A stretch of 64,000 nt of DNA from Mansonella perstans (Eukaryota > Nematoda > Chromadorea > Rhabditida > Onchocercidae): the NCBI GenBank assembly GCA_037074765.1, contig JBAMDO010000023.1, positions 1-64,000 of the forward strand. The letters run 5' to 3'. Below the pieces are notes generated by a model, which was given only the letters and a program-made list of their open reading frames with translations, was not told the origin of the DNA and did no database searches. Of the stretch, positions 11,701 to 23,474 are shown one piece after another; position 1 is the first letter of the stretch; every line of letters starts with the position of its first letter. Made by a program: the position numbers and the translations under genes.

Positions 11701-13679
11701 GGTTTGGCCAAACAATCGAACTTCACAATTATTTGTACTTCATAACTATAACGTCAACATATGCATGCAGATACTAATATGCAACCAATTTCAGTTAAGT
11801 GTGTTTATATATGTATTAAATGGATTTCATAGTTTGCGCTTTATTTCTTAAATACGAAAATACTCGTACTTGATCCTTCCAAAAAGCGGATTTTATTCCG
11901 CTCTGCAGAATTATTTTAATTAATGAAACTGCATATACGAAAATTCCTTCCACTTACCGAGCTTAGTGAATTTTTCACAGCATCTATGAAAAAAGTAGGT
12001 GGAAAAGATCCTAGTGCTGGCCTACTAACTGCTGTTGCCTGAAATCCACTTTTTTTTTAAAATGTTTTACGACATAACTTGTAAACTTTACTTTTATTCT
12101 CAAGGATGACAAAATCTAACCAATTTATAACTTTCCAAAGCGATTTCAAAAATTAACAAAGATCGTTTAAGAATCTAAAGTTTTATAATTACAACAAAAA
12201 AGCGTACATACCACAAAGCGGGGATCTGAAACTGCTCCAACCAAATCTGGATGATTATAACCTGAAAAATGATGCACTCGAATGAAATAATTCAGCAAAA
12301 TTCTAAACATTAACAATTCTGAAAATAAAAAAACAGCTCAAAAAAAGATAGAAATGAAGTAGACAAACCAAGTACTAATGAAGAAATTTGCATATACACA
12401 TCAAGAAGAATATTTCCATCTGCATCAAAGATATAATTTCCCTTCGATTTTTCGTAATCAATAAAACATTTCACTGAAGCTGCCTGCTAAAACAATGAAA
12501 TATCATGCAGATCTCATAAATAAATTTTCAATTGTCAATTAAAATTAGTGAAGAAAATCAAGAAAAGAGACATACTATACATAATAAATAAATCATAAGG
12601 AAGTTCATCTTTCCTCCAACAAACTCAATGCAATCAGTTTTAGATAAATGAACATTTTTGCAAACGATACTAGATCATTGATTCTATATTGCATATAGCA
12701 ATGTATAGCATGGAATTCGATATAAATTGAGCGATATAAAATTTCGATATAAAATAATTTTTGAATCAAAAATATTTCGAATAGATTATCAACTAATCTT
12801 ACCCTATTATATTCCTAGAAAGTCAACAATTTTGATCATTCATTCGCTTTTCAAAGTGATTACAGTGTGATGCTTTAGAAAAATTTCTGTTACTAATTTT
12901 ACTTGACAATCATTTTAAGGTAAAAAAAAAAAAAAGAAAAAACAGCAAGGAAGAAAAAAAGAATAAATTTAACAGCTAACATGTTGCAAATTCATTTCGA
13001 CCTGCATTTGTTTTGATTTTGGACCTGGAAATGTACCACACACATTGGGTTTTGATGGTTCGCCTAATATCGCCGTCGTAGCAGTTTGCATATAACGTAT
13101 CCATTTGGCTAAAATAAAGTGCTATTACTTATAACTTTAGAAAAATATTAATAAAGTATAGCATAAAATTTTAAGCTTTAGCTCTTAACAAATATCAAAG
13201 GAAATAATCATCATTAAAATAATAAAAATTCATATTCAAATGCAAAAATCTATCTCCAATTCAACAAATTTGAAATGTTGAGGAGAAAAAAAAAAAAGTT
13301 TTGAACTTGTTTTAAAAATAATCCATTTTATTATAGCGATAACAATTCATTTTTAAATCACTAGATCAAACTATTTTATATAATGTAATTAGGACTTGAA
13401 TAACAGATTCATTATTGGAAAAAGGGAGAGTAAGAGAGAGAAAAATAAATGGGATAGGAATATGGAATTGGAGAGAGAGAGAGGGATGATTAAAAACAAA
13501 TTGTTGATAAACAAACTTAACTAATTTTTTTTTTTATTAACTAATTTTGATTTCATAGCTGAAGCATAGTTCTTTTATGTCAATTAAAGTTTCAAAAAAA
13601 AAAGTTTTTGATAAAATTGAAAAACAAATTCAAAATTCTTACCAGCACAAAAGAATAGTGACGGACGATGAAGTGTCAT
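8718..13679 (-). CDS. gta-1: 4-aminobutyrate aminotransferase, mitochondrial (GABA transaminase)
   Basis: PLP enzyme converting GABA plus 2-oxoglutarate to succinic semialdehyde plus glutamate in mitochondria. Twelve exons: 13679-13643, 13108-12981, 12483-12369, 12261-12212, 12038-11958, 11553-11334, 10989-10841, 10557-10393, 10123-9983, 9703-9557, 9301-9190, 8836-8718. They give 487 residues, close to animal GABA-T, with all phases consistent. The basic, S/T-rich first ~35 residues look like a mitochondrial presequence. Landmarks: [70 protein letters not shown], the KK pair (345-346) holding the Schiff-base lysine, [12 protein letters not shown], and C-terminal [12 protein letters not shown]. 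The iron-sulfur motif ACGSCSNE of mammals reads LCGTSSNE here, so the second ligand Cys is Ser154. The ATG lies one base after a TTTTACAG acceptor, consistent with SL trans-splicing. Confidence 0.95.
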
Positions 13680-13687
13680 TCTGTAAA
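13680..13687 (-). promoter_or_regulatory. Probable trans-splice (SL) acceptor of the GABA transaminase mRNA
   Basis: On the minus strand the sequence CTTTTACAG sits one base before the ATG. No upstream coding exon is evident, so this is best read as the spliced-leader addition site. A cis 5'UTR intron is the alternative. Confidence 0.5.
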
Positions 13688-14709
13688 AGAAATAAAGAAA
13701 TAGAAAGGAAAGATAAGAGGAAAAGAGATAAAAAATGAAATAAAGAAAAAGGATGAAGGGTAAATAAAAAAGAATTTAAAAATTTTCCAAAATTCTGCCT
13801 CTCTTTCTCTCTCTATCATTTCGAACTTTTTATTAAAAAGCAACGATTCCTTCCCACATAACAACATCATTCTTATCTTCTTATCAGTTCGTCCATCCAT
13901 CATTTACCAAATAAGTTAAAAGGGATTAAATTAAATTTTAGTTGAGAATAATTAATTAATTCCAAAATAAAATAAATTAATAAATGAACATATAACGATA
14001 GTATTATATACATATTGTAAAACAATAAAGCATATCTTTCGTGTATTGTTTATACATTCATTTCTAATTATAACTACTAAATACTGTATTATGATAAAAA
14101 CTTTATCAAGGTTATAGGTCATCATTTAAGTAAATGAAAATGATTCATCCAGAAGAAACATTCATTTTCTGGCAAAAAATAAACCGACAAAAAAGTAAAG
14201 TTAATGTAGAAATTTGATTTTTGAAAATTTTTTAAAAATTTTTTGTATGAAATGATACTTTTTTCTCAGATTGAAATCATTTTCGGTGCCTTAAAAAAAT
14301 TCGCTTATGCAAGCTGGTATCTAAAAATTTCAATTTCATGAAGTAAGTGGTATAAATTTTAGATATTTGATAAGCAGCACTAATACAAACGAATGAATCA
14401 TTGTCAAATATGGGATAAAGAAATGAAAAGAAAGGAAACTTATAATTAATAAATAAAATATCGCAATTTCTTTGTGACATCAACCGCACTGTATACTTTT
14501 GCCTTCATATTCATTGTAGTTTTACTTATAGAATTTTATGTCCATATCATCTACTTCACTTATAATTAACGATAAGGCCAAAATTGACTGGAATTTACCC
14601 AGACTTACCCTATCTCAAGAGATGCAAACTAGGCAGTGAAAATGAAATTGAACTCTGTACCACAAAATGTCCTCTTGTTTTCATAACACGATACTAAAAT
14701 ACACTCACT

Positions 14710-14735
14710 AATTATTATTATTATTATTATTATTA
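14710..14735. repeat. ATT trinucleotide microsatellite
   Basis: About eight uninterrupted ATT units, followed by diverged ACT/ATT/ACC units. A possible length-polymorphic marker. Confidence 0.85.
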
Positions 14736-14851
14736 ATCACTATTATTACTACCATTACTTTATAATACAATGTTGCTATGAGTCTAGCTAGAAATTTTTC
14801 TAAAAGTTTATTTTTAAATTCCCTAATCAGGAAAGGACTGAGAACTACTAC

Positions 14852-14940
14852 ATTACATGATAAATTTAAATATTACATGATAAATTAAAGCTTAAAAGTT
14901 TTTATTTATATTACATGATAAATTTAAAGCTTAAAATTGA
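14852..14940. repeat. Short dispersed duplication (three copies of ATTACATGATAAATT)
   Basis: ATTACATGATAAATTTAAA occurs, with small changes, three times within 90 bp, and two copies are followed by AGCTTAAAA. It looks like a local slippage duplication. Confidence 0.7.
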
Positions 14941-15388
14941 GAGGTATTGAAAGAAATGTTTCAGTAAAATTACAGAAAGATTTGTTGACAAAACGATTCT
15001 TTACAGTATATCAAACTGCTTATCAATATAGTTTCGCTGCGACGACCAGTTATATTATCACATTATTTCGGCATAATGTCCTGCAGATTGTATTAAATAA
15101 ATTTATCTTATTAAATTTTCTGGCCGTTAATTTTAACTTGCTATAGCTGGATAATAGTGCTATGGCTTGGTGAAAGAGAAGACGAAACGTTTATCCGCTC
15201 ATTATATTTTTATAAGTTTCCATAAAACATTTTTAGGAAAATTACAAAAGTATACATTTCATAATCAGCTAACTGATTTAAATGTGACTTTTATTTGAAA
15301 AAGTCCATTTGTAAGATATGTTATAATATTAACAATTTGTGAACATATATGATCGCTAAAACGAGTAATACAAATTGAAGTACAAAAT

Positions 15389-18300
15389 CTAAGTATTAGT
15401 TCTTACGAATCCTGTTACTGTCTGTGCTTCAGTTGGTGGTGTTACAGCTACCGAGTTTAGCTCACTGAAATATACGGATATGAAAATAGGCAATTCCCAT
15501 AATTCCACACTAAAATCCGAATTAATCAAATTATAACAATATAAATATAGTTAAAACTATCAACTCTTTTTTTTCGTTATCTCTTCTTTTTCATAAATCC
15601 CGAAAACATCAGTTGCTTTACAGATCCTATTTCAAGACCATTTTTTGATATCTTAGAAAAAATTAAAAACTACAGTGAATTTTGGCGAAGCTGATCTGTA
15701 TTAAACCGTATTAAATTTATAAATGCAAAATGTACTTTTCTTTTTGATGACCCGGAGTTTTTGTCATAACTCCCATGTTTCGTAAAGGTGTAGTTATTTG
15801 AGCAGTCCAATTTGTCTGAAACTTGCAAATTTAGAAATAAAATTATGGGAAAAGAACAATGTTAAACCGGGTAAATCTATAATTTTTGAAAATTCATTTT
15901 TTGTTTTCTTCAAAAGACTACCATTGAAGCCAGAAATTTTTTCCCTTTTCAGTTAAATTCCTTTACTTGAACCGTATAACATCTGAATTGGCATACCATT
16001 CCTAAGACGCGTGGATAAACTGTTGGCGTGGTATTTCCAAAAGTTAAATTTGTTTGCTGCTGCGGTGGAGTAATGATGGGTGATCGTCGGCATTGAATGA
16101 GATCAGTGATTACTGAAAAATGAATCTTAGTTGTCAAGGAAATTTTGGATAGGTTCGAAAAAATATTCAAAACATTTCTCCTTGAAAATATCCAGAAAAC
16201 AATATATGCGCTGTATTTATTAATTAGTGAATGATTCGGAATTCAATATATTGGTCTGATTTACTGAGCTACATTCTGTTGTGTAATCTCTAAAATAATG
16301 ATAGAAGAATCAATGTATACCAGCTAACCTTTTCGAGAAACAACTGCCAATATTTCTACACTGTTGCTATTTAAGAACTGACCAAGCTACAGGATAAAAA
16401 AGTAAAATCCATAAAAAAAGCTTTATGCTATTTCTGAGCAAAATAAAGACTCACGTGTTTCTTTTTTCTCACACTTGGTTTTCCACATTTCCGCATCTTT
16501 CTTGGCTAGCTCACATTCCGCTAACAGACTTTCCAGCTGCAAAAATAATTAAGAAAATATCAGTTAAATACCACAATCTGAATGAAATGTATATTAAATG
16601 ATTATCATGACCAAATATTTAATAATGGCAAAAAAATAGTAGAAATATCTAGCAGTGCTCGTAAACCGATACGAAGGAATCGATCTATCTTCACAGAAGA
16701 ACAACAAACTAATAAAACCTTTGCCCTCAGCCGTGTATTCGAATCCGTTAGAGCATCTATAGCCCTTTTACGTTCTTCCAAATCTTTTTCCATATCATTT
16801 ATCTTTTCATTCATCATTACATCATTGCCAACAGCAATACGACGAGCTTTCTCCTACAATTAAAAGAGGAATGTTTTTTTCTCGAATATTTCCATTTTTA
16901 GCAATAATAAAACATTTAGAGTAGTAATATTAGTAGAACACGCTTTTATTTCCCATTTTTACTATGTATCGGCCAAAGTTCATCATTGCAGTGTATGTTG
17001 AATTCCGTTCTTTCAGAAAAAGTGTTTATGGAGTCTACTCTTTTAAAAATTTCACAAACAAAAAATGGAAGATCATAATCATATCACTTCACTTATTTCT
17101 TTACTTCATCTGCAGCAACTGCTATTCTAGAGAAAAATTTTCTGAAATAGTACTCTAATATATCATCTTCATCTTCATCTAGAATCACAGGTAAAAATAA
17201 GTATGCGGTAACACTCCAACAAATACAAAAAATGATTCTTCTTCCATGAAGAAGCAAATGATGTACGGAAAAACTTACACTATACAATTTTTTAATAATC
17301 GTAATAGCCTTCTCATGATCACTTTTCCAACGATCAATTTCATCGTTAACAAATTGCAATTTCTGGCGTAATTCCTTATTCTCTCTGTTGGCATCATCTA
17401 ATATATCCTTCAGATCACGTATCTGCAATATACGGCTATGCGTTTCTTCATCCCTGTCATTCAGTTCTTGTTGCAAATCTTCCTTCTTTTGTTCCAAATC
17501 ACGCAACTGATTCTCCTAAACAGACATTATCCACAAGATTGCCATTACAAACCATTACAAGTCAATATATATTTTATTAGACCACTCACGAAAATATACT
17601 TAAAATGTACGGTTCAAACAGCTACGACTGATTCTTATGATATTTCCTTCTTTTTTTATCTACAAGTAAACCTCATTCTGCACTACAAATTGTGTTTTCA
17701 TCTACTTTAATACTGAATGAAGGATTTTTCAAACCTAATAACTATTACCCCTTCTTAGGTAGAATTAAGAGAAGATGAAATTATCGGAAGTTTTTTCAAT
17801 TTCACTTCTAAAATTTCTAAAAACTATGCTTTGATAAATGCAGCATTATAGTTCTTATGCAAATCATATAAACAATTAAACAAATGAAGCGAACGCACAG
17901 AAGCGTCGAGTTCCTTCGTCAGAACATGCACTCTGTCTTCCAGCTGATTAACATGATCAATCAAATCATCGATTCGATCTCGAAAATCGACTACTTCTTC
18001 CTTTAAAGTGCTCACTTCTTGAGTAAGCATCTGGAAATCATGCAAATTAATCCCAGCTGAATTATAACATTGACTGAAGCGAAAAATTTGCTACAGAAGG
18101 AATAAAGGCAGTGGCGAAAACCTTACAGAGAAAACACAGAAACGGTCTAAAAACTAAAAAATGATACCTGCTTATCTGCTTGAAGTTCTTCGTTCAATTC
18201 TTCAAGTTTATGTTTGCTTTCGATAAACTGAAAATAAGGAAAATTTGATTAAAGGATAGGAACCAAAGTGAAAAATATGATACGGACCGAAAATAAAAAA

Positions 18301-20518
18301 TTTTAGTCGGGTGGAAAAGGAAATAACTTTCGATGTATAACTGTAATCATACATCAGTCTCATCCTAGAAGAAACGACCAACCCATTCTCAACAAGTAAA
18401 CCAACAAATTAACACTGGAGAAATCATACTAAAAATTTATTCTTTTTCCATTACAAGAAAATAAAATCATTACTTCATTACGCTCTTCTTCCCATTTCTG
18501 CAAACAATCCATATACTCCTTTTCTTTCGCAGCTAATGAATTTCGTAAGCTTTTGTTTTCCTAAAATAAGTAAAATTATTATTCAAAATTTGATGAAAAA
18601 CATAGCCTCTGCTTTGTTTACCGGCAAATCTTTTGGAAGGAAAAACAGCAATATATTTTCACAGTTCGAAAACATAATACAATATTGGCCATTACCAAAT
18701 AGCAAAAACAGAACAATTTTTTTTCCACGCCATAAATGTTCAAAAACTTTAGCAGTGCCGGTAAATAAATCGATCGTTGGCCGTATCAAAGCTTCATGAT
18801 AAGCTGGTAAAAATCCAATGATATTACATATGACATAGGTCTTAATTTTAGATTTAAAATCCAGAAAAAACAATTTTCAGAATTTTAGTAAAAAACATTT
18901 CATAATGCAAGTGAATATTTAAAGTAACGAAATATTAAGATACCGTCTGTTCCGATAATAACGAATCACGTAAAGTATCCAGTTCTTTTAAATGCTCCTG
19001 AAAATTAAGTAAAGGAAGACCTGATAAAAATAATACAAAAGTCAAAGATGAGAAAAAAGTTTTCCAATCACAAAATAAATCGATAATCACCTTATACATC
19101 TTGATTCTTTCAACAAGATGTGTTATTAAAGCTTTATCAGTTACTCGTCGAAGAGGTAAAGAAAGAACTGTTACCCATTTGAAACCCATTTTTCCGACTA
19201 GGTCAAACCTGCAATAAAAAATATTTCAGAAAAATATAAATTTTATTATTAATATAGTTTTCCTTTTTCATATCATAACTGAAGTCATAAAAAGTCAGAT
19301 TTTTGTTTCAAATTAAAGCATCGAAATAATTATCGATTATTTGGATCATTTTCATTATAATGAATATATGCGTCGAAATAATATTCATTATTTCAGTTTT
19401 CTCCATCAGGTCGAAAAACCATGGCTTTTGAATGCACCGACTTGATCGTTCTTCTACATCAATGCTTCAGTATCCTAATACCCGTTATTAATTTTACATG
19501 CACAGCAGTGATTATATTTACCGTAAATAGTAATTATTGCATCAATCATAGCGCTAACAGAATATTTTAAGTGATAATATCTTTTCATTGTGATTATTAA
19601 TGTTAAGGTTACCTGAATAAACTGTTGTCATCGTAAAGGCCTCCACGAAGATGCGAGCCGCATCCACTACTATCCAAGCAAGTAATAAAATCGACTATTT
19701 TCTTAGGAAATGCATCAAATTCGACATCTAATTCTTGTTCCCGTTTCAGCAATTCATATTCAGATCGTCGAAGTGAGAACGTATATATAAACAAAGGATC
19801 ATCATCGCGTAATATGCAAAATATAAATTCCTGAAAAAAGAAGCAAGCAATTGATATTATGTGATCGAAAGCAATTTAATATATTAATATTAAAAAAAGG
19901 AAAAGAGAAATATGGAATTTATACCTATTATCTTAGAAGTCACATCTTTAGAATGTTATTAATTTGAAAAAGCCACATCCTCAATTCAATTAAATAAAAT
20001 TCTAAATTGAATTAACATCAACGTAAATGAATTTATTATCTGGTAATACTCATATGATGACAGAATAAACATTTTTCTTTTTCTTGAAGCCAAAAATTCT
20101 GCAATGCAGAATTATCATTGTAAAGAAATTCAAAAAAAATTCTAACCTTTTCTGCTCGATTGTGTCGTTCCTCTATTTTCAAATTCAAAATTATGCTACT
20201 GAAACAAAATGGAAAGTTAAAAGGAATATGAAAAAATTGACCCACTCAAGTCTGTACTAAACACCAAATAAAAAGGACGTAAATTCAACTGTCAACAGAA
20301 AACATACTACAGTGTTTCTGTTGAAATATTAGTTCTATAGGAAATTTACGCAAACATTGCAATACCTAACAATTTTTGAAAAACTTTTTTCCGTAAATTA
20401 CATTTTGCGCTAAAACGGAAAATATAATTTAGTTTCCGCTAAAACCTAACCACGATATGTAAACATAACAATGATGATAACTTATCAAGTCAAGAATTCA
20501 CACATGTATAACTGCCAT
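15389..20518 (-). CDS. sas-6: SAS-6 centriole assembly protein
   Basis: Structural core of the ninefold centriolar cartwheel. The model has 16 exons and 509 residues (C. elegans SAS-6 is about 490): 20518-20502, 20409-20371, 20334-20308, 20198-20147, 19830-19613, 19208-19091, 18997-18944, 18560-18474, 18227-18168, 18030-17899, 17515-17279, 16853-16719, 16536-16455, 16112-15997, 15815-15736, 15464-15389. The globular head covers about residues 1-157 and carries the PISA-type signature (DPLFIYTF, YELLKREQELDVEFDAFP, IVDFI, about 56-94). A long heptad coiled coil follows (about 158-419) with leucine-spaced E/K/R-rich sequence. The C-tail (420-509) is Pro/Thr/Gln-rich and unstructured. All junctions are in phase. 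The first three exons (17, 39 and 27 nt) are inferred from phase and a weak VFQKL match to the family N-terminus, so the exact start is uncertain. Confidence 0.86.
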
Positions 20519-21203
20519 CTTTATTAACGTTATCTTTCAGCGTTCCTTCCCAATTTGGACGAAAAATGAAAATATGTTTTAGAAACTTGAACTATACCAT
20601 TCTTCGGTAAGTTGAACGGTTTATTTTCGCTAATACTGTATTACAATATTTACTGTATTTGAAGACATAATGCAATGCAACGAAAATCAAACCTTTTACT
20701 AGTTGTTTGACCATTTGTATCAGTGGAAAAAACAGTAACATTTTCGTGGAATAATATTTGAACCATCTAAATTTTCCTATAATTTTATTTCATAACATGC
20801 AAGATAGTGTAAAAAAGAAATTCATTTATACGAACATATCAAAACGATGAAGATGTATGAAATTAAAGTGAAATCATATAACATTTTGGATAGCCAATAA
20901 CAATGCAAAATGTTGAAAATGGATAAAAACGATCATTTACAACTTTAAACATATCACGATAAAAAATAACGACAATCTTATTATTATTCATCTTTATGTT
21001 GCCTGAAAAAAACCATGATAATAATAGATAAGAAAAATGGACTACAGCTTAAAACATACATTCTTTTATGATAATTGATAAGATTAAGCATGAACAAAGC
21101 TTAGAGAAGATGGAATGAAATGTAAAAAGCTTTTACAGGCAAAAAAATTCAGTCATTTTTAAGTTTTGAATTGATCGAAATTGAAAAATATGGAAAAGTT
21201 TAA
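20519..21203. other. Intergenic DNA between sas-6 and ALG13
   Basis: About 680 bp, AT-rich. Nothing coding is recognised. The far 5' end of sas-6 could extend here if the first exon chosen is wrong. Confidence 0.5.
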
Positions 21204-21701
21204 TTATGCATCATCAATCCCCATACGCCGAAGAATGGTATTTGCTAGAATTGAATAATTAGGTCCGGTAAATGATTTACTCTTAAAAATGTCAGGCGAT
21301 TTGATCATTTCCGCCAAATCATTTAAAGTAGAGCAAAAAATACAGCCTAATTCATGCAAGCGTTTAGCAAGTTCCCATTGATGATTATCCATTAATTCTT
21401 CGTTGACTACTACCACAAATGGTTTCTTACATCGGAGCACTTCAAGACATGTTCCAGCACCCGCATGTCCAATTATCAAATCTGCTCCAATGATATCTTC
21501 CAAGATATCATCTTTGTAACGATAGTAATTGATATTTACACCGCAACAATTACCCTTCTCAAGCTCTACTTTTCCTCTGCCCATTTGTATGAGTAAATCA
21601 GTAATACCAATTTGATTTAACGATTCCAAACAATTCCGTTCAATTACTGCATGTATTAGTGCATCAAATTCTGTACTACCAACCGTAACAAAACAACGCA
21701 T
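21204..21701 (-). CDS. alg13: UDP-GlcNAc transferase catalytic subunit ALG13
   Basis: With the membrane anchor ALG14, it adds the second GlcNAc to dolichol-PP-GlcNAc on the cytosolic face of the ER, the second step of N-glycan precursor synthesis. It is an intronless ORF of 165 residues, matching the size of minimal ALG13 and lacking the OTU/Tudor extension of vertebrate forms. Landmarks: N-terminal FVTVGSTEFDALI (4-16); the GT28/MurG-type nucleotide-sugar loop GHAGAGT (78-84) followed by CLEVLR; and NEELMDNHQWELAKRL (100-115). The stop of another ORF on the same strand lies only 54 bp upstream, so the two are probably co-transcribed. No good acceptor sits immediately at the ATG; ATATCAG just after the upstream stop is the nearest candidate. 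Confidence 0.95.
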   Translation of the reverse strand: MRCFVTVGSTEFDALIHAVIERNCLESLNQIGITDLLIQMGRGKVELEKGNCCGVNINYYRYKDDILEDIIGADLIIGHAGAGTCLEVLRCKKPFVVVVNEELMDNHQWELAKRLHELGCIFCSTLNDLAEMIKSPDIFKSKSFTGPNYSILANTILRRMGIDDA

Positions 21702-21756
21702 TTCAGGCCAAAAATTCAGGATGAATAATTTCTTGATAAGTTCCGTTAACTGATAT

Positions 21757-22029
21757 TCAATGCTTCAATAAACCCGTGTGATAATAAGCACTTGGTCGAA
21801 GCCAACTATCACGTTTTTCTTGTTTCAAACGTTGTCGAATAATAGCTAAACGAAATTGTAACGCTTCTTCCTCAAATGATTCTTTAATTTCTAATAACTT
21901 TGCTGCTTCGGTTGCTTCAGAAAATACGCGATCAGTAGGATCCTTATAAACTTCACAACGTGCTGCTATACGACGAACTGCCGAATCTATATCACCCCAC
22001 GTTTTAGTTAAATCGTGAAAATCGGACAT
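21757..22029 (-). CDS. Conserved-looking small protein upstream of ALG13, unknown function
   Basis: An intronless ORF of 90 residues, starting at the ATG at 22029 (two upstream TTG codons are not credible starts). It is hydrophilic and highly charged, without a signal peptide or membrane segment. It is predicted largely alpha-helical, with an acidic/basic middle (ATEAAKLLEIKESFEEEALQ) and a C-terminal WLRPSAYYHTG. GC content and codon use match the ALG13 ORF rather than the surrounding AT-rich DNA, so it is very likely a real gene. It ends 55 bp before the ALG13 start, suggesting a two-gene operon. I do not recognise the family. Confidence 0.75.
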   Translation of the reverse strand: MSDFHDLTKTWGDIDSAVRRIAARCEVYKDPTDRVFSEATEAAKLLEIKESFEEEALQFRLAIIRQRLKQEKRDSWLRPSAYYHTGLLKH

Positions 22030-23474
22030 CAACAATGCAGAAGCGTATGTTTACTAATTCGTCACCAGAAACTTTCTGAAACTTCAATTATTTCATTTAA
22101 TTATTTAGAAAAAAATTGACAAAAAAGAAGAAAATGCATGAACAATATCTGATTCTATAAAGCTTTTTCACGTTTAAAATTTACCAGCAGAACTAATTAA
22201 TGCTAAAAGAAAAAAAAAACAATAACTTCTATCAGTAGCATATATCAAAAGATAATATACATCTAAAATTAGAGCCAGTTAGTTCCATTCAATCTTAACA
22301 TAATTCGCACTTTTTATGAATGATTTTTTGGGAATCAATTTAAAAGTAATTTATATAAAATCAACTAGGATTGACCTCATCTTTTGACCAATGAACATAC
22401 TGTCAACTGAAAAAACTGAACTCAAACGATACTGTCATATCAGTGGAAATTATGGTATAATATAAAAAACATATACTTTAATTAAATGATTGATATTATG
22501 CTTGATATTAGAAAAAAAATAAAAATATTAGAATTGTCATAAAGTTTTGTGTCATAACAAAAAAAAAAAAAAAATAAACAGGAAAAGTGTTAATGATTAA
22601 ATTTAATAAAATAATAAAGCTTATATATGAATCTTGTTATGGGAAGTGAGGGAATAAATCACGCACGCAGGACGTTCACGTATATGAGCTTGTGTTATGT
22701 GAAAAAGTGAGGGAATAATTCATGACGGATATGAATATTTATTACGTCTCCATTTGTACATTCGTATTTGCCTGATACGTATAGGAGATATCTGTATTTG
22801 CAGTACCTGATACTTGTATGATTCTATACTTAATATATGTATATATATGTAGCAAACAACATCAAGAAAAAAATAATGGATTCAGTGAAGTAAAAAAATT
22901 GATTGAAAAATAATTGGTTCCATAATTGATTCTATTAGGTTTAAATTGTGTATTCAGCAGAAGAAACTTAAAATTAAAATTGAAACTTAAAATTAAAAAA
23001 TATATGCATATGTATAAAATGCAGGAAGATTTATATATGTAAATGTATAAACCATATTAGTTGCACATTTCGCCAGGTATAAGCAATTGCACACAATGGA
23101 AGAAAGCAAAAGATAGATGATTTACTAGGACTAATAATTCGAAATTTGGATCCTAAAATTAGGAAAATATACACTCATTCAAATAACGAACTCAACAAGT
23201 AACAAATACATCAACAAGAAACAAACCAGGTTACACGTATTCACTCAACAAACAAACAAACAAGAATGCAAGGAATAGCGCTGCCATAGCCTGGCAGGTT
23301 CTTATGAAGAGATGGGAAAATTAAAAATTTTTCTATACCTTAATTGATTGGCTGCATTGATAAAATCAATAATGGATAATGGTCAAGGAATATAAGTAAT
23401 AACATAATGACTATATTGTTCTTAATTTTATATTATTCAACGATAAATTCCCTTTAAAATTCACAAATTTCATA
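22030..23474. other. Intergenic DNA
   Basis: AT-rich DNA with a short somewhat GC-richer patch near 22635-22830. In that patch GTGAGGGAATAA occurs twice (about 22645 and 22707) and a CCTGATAC motif is repeated (about 22771 and 22806). No ORF or RNA gene is recognised. Confidence 0.5.

Larger units (their letters stand above)
13688..15388. other. Intergenic DNA between GABA transaminase and sas-6
   Basis: About 1.7 kb of AT-rich DNA. It contains purine-rich AG tracts near 13690-13760, an ATT trinucleotide run (14710-14735), and three partial copies of a short ATTACATGATAAATT unit (14852-14940). No gene is supported; the open frames are short and lack splice context. Confidence 0.55.

Noticed and set aside
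22635..22830. A GC-richer patch with short repeated motifs, considered as an RNA gene.
   Set aside because: No tRNA-like arms, no spliced-leader sequence and no recognisable snRNA motif.
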